From Isoetes taiwanensis (taxonomy: Eukaryota; Streptophyta; Lycopodiopsida; Isoetales; Isoetaceae), in the NCBI GenBank assembly GCA_021234155.1, contig JAJEKV010000018.1, positions 17,365,415 through 17,429,414 on the forward strand: a DNA stretch of 64,000 nt. Reading direction: 5' to 3'. The notes under the pieces are model-generated. The model saw nothing but the letters and a program-made list of their open reading frames with translations. It ran no database searches and was not told the origin of the DNA. Below are positions 60,201-64,000 of the stretch, in pieces. The first letter of the stretch is position 1. Every line of letters starts with the position of its first letter. The position numbers and the translations under genes were made by a program.

Positions 60201-62454
60201 TGCTTTAACAAAGTGGGCGTACCATGGTCAAAAAGCTCTCCAAGTGGACTAGAAGAATTTGTACGACGAGCTTGTTTCCCATCAACAGCATCAAAAGTCT
60301 GAACAGTCCTAACACGAATGGTCAAGAGCATAAGTGGATATATGTTAAATATGGACTGACATTATTTAAGGGCTTCTATATTGCATTCTCGGCAGAATTA
60401 AGCAGAGCGCCCAAATAATGTCAATATTCGTAAATATCATATTTGTTTTGATCAAATATGAATGAGAATGCAAAATGTAATAGCAATATATAGCATATTA
60501 TGAAAAAGATTTACTGCACAACCTGATAAAGGAAAAGCAGCATTCCAAACACAAAATGAATCCATCGAGGGCTATTCGAGTCGAAATAAGGTGAATACAC
60601 CTGTACAGGTTCAAACCCATCAAACAGCTTTAATGCACACTTTATAAAACAAGAGTAAAAAATAAGAATTTTCACATGTATAATGCAAGCCATAAAGCAC
60701 GAGCAAGAATCATGGAAGAAATGGCAACTTGAATTGCTGATATTGCTGTTATTGCACCTATCAGACTACTCCAAGAATGTTCCAATAGATCTGAATTGAA
60801 CAATGGGCAGAAATTCTGCGTCCTAATATATGTTTCAGCTCGACTGCTTGTTGTCGATAACAGATCTCGTTGTTCCAGTCTACTGAAGATTTGATTAATA
60901 TAATTTGGACATGGGTTGTCAGAATTGAAAATAGGACATCATATGCCACTCCGTTTGCATTTTATGCAACTCCTCCAAAGAATCCATAGTAAGTCGTGTG
61001 ACGTATGATATATCCTAATTAACAATATCTCTGTGCTTCTCCCTCATTACAACTTAAATTATGCCACAAGGACTAGAAAACACATAGCAAGCCATAAACT
61101 TATGCTTTCCCCTCCCATAGCCACCAGCTGCAGTCAACCTGGGAGCAGTCTTGCAGAACATATCTGTAGACTGTAGCAAAATGCTTATCTTAAGACTAAA
61201 TCTTTAGGACAATGTTCATGCTCAATGAAGTGCGAGCCTTAAATGGACCTTAGGCTGCATGTCTGCAGCTGGCTTATTCCTGACCAGGCTAGCTATTGTT
61301 TTGTTTCTTTGTCCCAATAATATAAAAGCAGCTATATAGACTATTGATATCAAAAGTACTGCAAATTTTGCAAGCTTCACCTCTCAAGATCTTATCTTGT
61401 AGAATAATGCCTGCCCTCTCTGTCTCTTTTGTTCTCTTCTGGCAGAGATGGGATGCTACCAAATGTAGTAAACCGAGATATAAATTGCTAAATCTCTTAT
61501 TTCTTCATTTCGGTATTCCTTAACACTTATTAACTGTTTCAAAGTTTTAGCAAGTCCAAAACTTTTGAAACTCCTTTCTGACATTAATGCTTAGCCCTCT
61601 TACTGATTCTACTAGGCTGCAGAATCCCGGGAATAAGAACACTATTCAAATGATTATTGCTACCATATATTTTCACCTCTTTGAACTTGACCTGGTGTTA
61701 TGCTATGCTAAATCTCAATCTCCCTGGATTACGTATGATATATGCTTACATAAGAAAGCAGAGCAGATGCTACCACCAGCAAGAAACCGGATAAAGTAAT
61801 CTGCACCAGCAATACAGACCATGATATTAGTGACACAGACTATGATATTATGCCCCAGGGAATTCAAGTTTAAGATGGATACCATGTTGGGTCTGGTTCA
61901 AAAGCATGTAAAAAGGAACAGAACAATAGATTAGATATATAGATACCAAGACAAACGAAAAAAATGATGGAAATGCAAGCCAAAGACATGCCGCAGTAGA
62001 AATAACTGCTGCAGTATTAGGTGATTGAATCAAATAAGTGGATTTCTGATTTTTGTCAAAGGGTGGGTGCTGTTTGTGTTATATGCAGTGGTACACTTCA
62101 GGGGAGCAGCAATGTTTTAATCCAGTTTTGTCAGTAGGTTTCAATCGAGTAAGCTGTTCCTTATAGTACCCTCTAATGAAGAATAGATCTCCAGTGCACA
62201 ATGCAATTTATAATGAAGAGTATATGTGCAAGGATGACAGCCTGGGATAGTATTAACCATTTTCAGATTTCTGACTTAATGAGCCAAAAGCTTACGACAT
62301 CAAATGCAGAAACTTACGGCATCCAAAGTGGGAAAAGATAGATAAATCGAGACCAGAATGGTTGGAAGATATATTTGGCCATGTAAGATTTATCAATTCC
62401 GCTGTATTTGTATCTGTGCAATGCTTCCACTCCATGTTTTCCTATGTAACCCAT
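57236..62454 (-). CDS. AAPT1: aminoalcohol phosphotransferase (choline/ethanolamine phosphotransferase)
   Basis: Transfers phosphocholine or phosphoethanolamine from the CDP-alcohol to diacylglycerol, the last step of the Kennedy pathway, in the ER membrane. Eighteen coding exons (minus strand): 62318-62454, 61883-61892, 61750-61800, 60523-60600, 60223-60298, 60032-60054, 59852-59952, 58803-58897, 58648-58716, 58401-58470, 58266-58329, 58145-58185, 57996-58080, 57845-57907, 57598-57656, 57463-57515, 57326-57398, 57236-57254. All have GT-AG borders and compatible phases, giving 388 residues, about the size of plant AAPTs. The start is [19 protein letters not shown]. The CDP-alcohol motif D-x2-DG-x2-AR-x8-G-x3-D-x3-D is complete: D95, D98, G99, A102, R103, G112, D116, D120. 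Other family marks are [24 protein letters not shown]-like [24 protein letters not shown] and [16 protein letters not shown]. Hydrophobic helices alternate through the protein (for example 50-66 and 79-91). The C-terminus KQKK resembles a KKxx-type ER retrieval end, but this is inference. No break is seen, so it is probably functional. Confidence 0.95.
61883..61892 (-). other. AAPT1: 10-nt microexon of AAPT
   Basis: On the minus strand ACCCAACATG lies between CCAG and GTATCC. Exon 1 ends ATGCC|GTAAGT and the next long exon starts CAG|ATTACT. Without this microexon the phases do not match. With it the protein reads LWMP-PNM-ITLSG, as in plant AAPTs. Confidence 0.93.
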
Positions 62455-63060
62455 GCCTGCATCCAGATTGACCAACATAGGTATAAGAACATTAATATAT
62501 AACATAATTTTCCTGTGTCTCTTCTAGCTTATATTAAAAACTTTTGATGATATGATTTTCCACAAAAAGTGTGAGTTAGATAAATTTAAGTCTGGTCATT
62601 AAACACTTCAGGAATAAATGGAAGCTAATCCGACATATAACATCAATCAACGGTTCCAGAAACGATATAGACTTAAGATATCTGGTTGGCAAGTAGAGAA
62701 AAACGTACCCCGATTCGAAGCGTACTCAACAAATATGTCTCATAGATCTCCAGGACAGTCCCTGGGGACGCTTTTTGGCCCTAATGAGCGCAGATTCCTG
62801 GATGGCACGTTCTATATTCTTCTAAATTAGTGGCACAGACTGTTAAAGCGACAGTCGTTTTCATTCGCCTGGCCCGCCTAAAAACATACAGAAACTTTTC
62901 CTTAAAAATGAATAATGTCAATTTTTATTCGGTCTCTTCTTAGCACTTTTGCGCAAACACCTGTCCAGGTTTCAGCATTTTGAGCCTTTAACCGGCAGGC
63001 TTTCAGATCAGCGCAATCCTGGCCATTGATTGCTGCCCTGTGATAGGGCATAACAGGCAA
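62455..63060 (-). promoter_or_regulatory. 5' flank of AAPT (probable 5' UTR and promoter)
   Basis: Upstream of the AAPT start codon no other gene intervenes. I cannot fix the transcription start or a TATA box. A 5' UTR intron is possible but not demonstrated. Nothing else was recognised. Confidence 0.35.
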
Positions 63061-63095
63061 GTGGAAACAGGGAAGAAGAGCAGCAGCGTTGCAAC

Positions 63096-63240
63096 TTTGC
63101 CCTGGATTCAGCTTCGGGAGGATTTTTTGCCCTGGATTCAGCTTCGGATGCTGATAATCCAGGCTAGGACTTGATAACCGAGCTCTGGACTCTTGATAAC
63201 CGATCTTTGGCCCTCCGAAGCTGTGATAACCGAGCTATGG
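63096..63240. repeat. short direct repeats
   Basis: TTTGCCCTGGATTCAGCTTC is present twice (63,096 and 63,126), and GATAACCGAGCT(C/A)TGG occurs at about 63,173 and 63,224 with a diverged copy between. Confidence 0.85.
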
Positions 63241-63280
63241 AAGCTCAGATCCTAGGTATGGATGAGGCCTGCCCGGTTAA

Positions 63281-63386
63281 AGGGGATAAACACCCCTGCT
63301 CGCCCATTACCTCAGATAAATGGGCTCGCCCCTCCGGGCTCGCCCATTTATCTGAGGTAATGGGCTCTCAGGGGTGTTTATCCCCT
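63281..63386. repeat. long near-perfect hairpin, 45-bp arms
   Basis: The left arm 63,281-63,325 (AGGGGATAAACACCCCTG ... AGATAAATGGGC) pairs with the right arm 63,342-63,386 (GCCCATTTATCT ... CAGGGGTGTTTATCCCCT) with three mismatches around a 16-nt loop. It lies about 830 bp upstream of the AAPT start codon. It could be a small foldback transposon or a small-RNA hairpin. Confidence 0.95.
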
Positions 63387-63557
63387 TCATCCGCGTCGCT
63401 GCTGTCACGTGGTTTTTTTTTTTCTTTTAATCGATGATGTATGTTACTACGGTTTGACTATATCCACAAATAAGAAAATTTGAAGTTAATTCAAGTTGGA
63501 AGCTTCGTCTTTGGATTGGCTTTCACTAGGAGGTAGGTGACAAGTTTTATCACGTAA

Positions 63558-63798
63558 ATGCAACTTAGGTTGCATTCTGCCATATCCGCCAATAGCATTG
63601 CGCCATCTGGCTAAGGTTCTCTTCCGGAACTTCTGTGAAGCTGAAGAGCAGCGGCAGTTCTTGAAATTACTTGGATTTACCTCAGATTCTGGCGATTTAC
63701 CTCTCGTTCTGGCCATCTACCTCTCATTCCGATGCTTTCTACCCTCGATTCTGAACTTTTTACCTCCAATTCAGGGCAGAATGCAACCTAAGTTGCAT
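63558..63798. mobile_element. MITE-like inverted-repeat unit, about 241 bp
   Basis: ATGCAACTTAGGTTGCATTC + TGCC at the left and GGCAGAATGCAACCTAAGTT + GCAT at the right are perfect 24-bp inverted repeats, and each is itself palindromic (ATGCAACTTAGGTTGCAT). The interior (63,677-63,775) holds four ~20-bp tandem units with TTCTGGC(G/C)ATTTACCTC. No clear target duplication. Confidence 0.65.
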
Positions 63799-63805
63799 CC
63801 ACGTT

Positions 63806-63868
63806 ATAAGAATGGCAGCGGAGGCAGGGATGACTCCCTGGGAATCGGCAGTAAACTGCCATTCTTAT
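63806..63868. repeat. inverted repeat, 13-bp arms
   Basis: ATAAGAATGGCAG (63,806-63,818) and CTGCCATTCTTAT (63,856-63,868) flank 37 bp. It abuts the MITE-like unit. No gene is seen from here to the window end. Confidence 0.85.
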
Positions 63869-64000
63869 ATACAAGATGTTACCCACATCCAGACCTAGCT
63901 TCATAGATTTGCCTAGGGACGCCTCACATGTAACGTCTCCGGCGGCCCCCCAATGTCAACGCCTCCAGCAAAAATTTTGGGGCGTTCACATACTGGACAT

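Noticed and set aside
61848-62033. Minus-strand 61-codon frame inside AAPT
   Set aside because: Falls in intron sequence around the microexon. The family protein does not contain it.

Overview
The window is nuclear DNA of a vascular plant, most likely a homosporous fern (Ceratopteris/Adiantum-like). Three things point this way: a decayed PLS-class PPR gene whose motifs have the style of the expanded fern PPR families; an intron-rich plant aminoalcohol-phosphotransferase gene; and a dense load of non-LTR (LINE) elements, a chromodomain Ty3/gypsy element, inverted-repeat transposons and microsatellites. The organism is inferred from protein style, not proven. No bacterial operons, CRISPR arrays, rRNA or tRNA genes were seen.

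Layout. 1-960: microsatellite and short tandem repeats. 960-3304: decayed LINE, plus strand. 3.3-9.9 kb: non-coding DNA with remnants of two host genes (an unrecognised multi-exon gene at 4.0-5.1 kb and the 3' end of a plastid phosphate-translocator-like gene at 8.75-9.18 kb). Between them lies a partial tandem array (5.4-7.25 kb) interrupted by a 66-bp LINE 3' end. 10,034-20,983: full-length chromovirus on the minus strand with 1.6-kb LTRs, PBS and PPT but a broken gag-pol. 22,073-22,884: inverted-repeat transposon with 9-bp target duplication. 23.2-24.4 kb: PPR pseudogene. 24.5-25.9 kb: exon-like fragments of an unknown gene. 26-33 kb: mostly non-coding with tandem repeats, a small MITE, a CA-rich microsatellite and two small ORFs of unknown status. 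33.9-37.46 kb: decayed plus-strand LINE. 38.7-48.2 kb: nest of minus-strand LINEs, including an almost full-length 6.66-kb plant L1 bounded by 15/16-bp target duplications that splits an older LINE. 48.2-50.07 kb: plus-strand LINE. 51-54.2 kb: two solo LINE 3' ends and a 554-bp foldback element with 9-bp target duplication. 54.2-56.19 kb: another LINE of the first family. 57,236-62,454: the one convincingly intact host gene, an AAPT (CDP-alcohol phosphotransferase) gene of 18 coding exons including a 10-nt microexon. 62.5-64 kb: its upstream region, rich in inverted repeats.

The only gene with a clear cellular function is AAPT, which makes phosphatidylcholine and phosphatidylethanolamine at the ER. 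Nearly everything else is transposons and their decay products. The most notable pattern is a set of LINE families that end in a GC-rich GGCC-type stem-loop followed by short tandem-repeat tails instead of poly(A). These include copies that consist of almost nothing but that 3' end.
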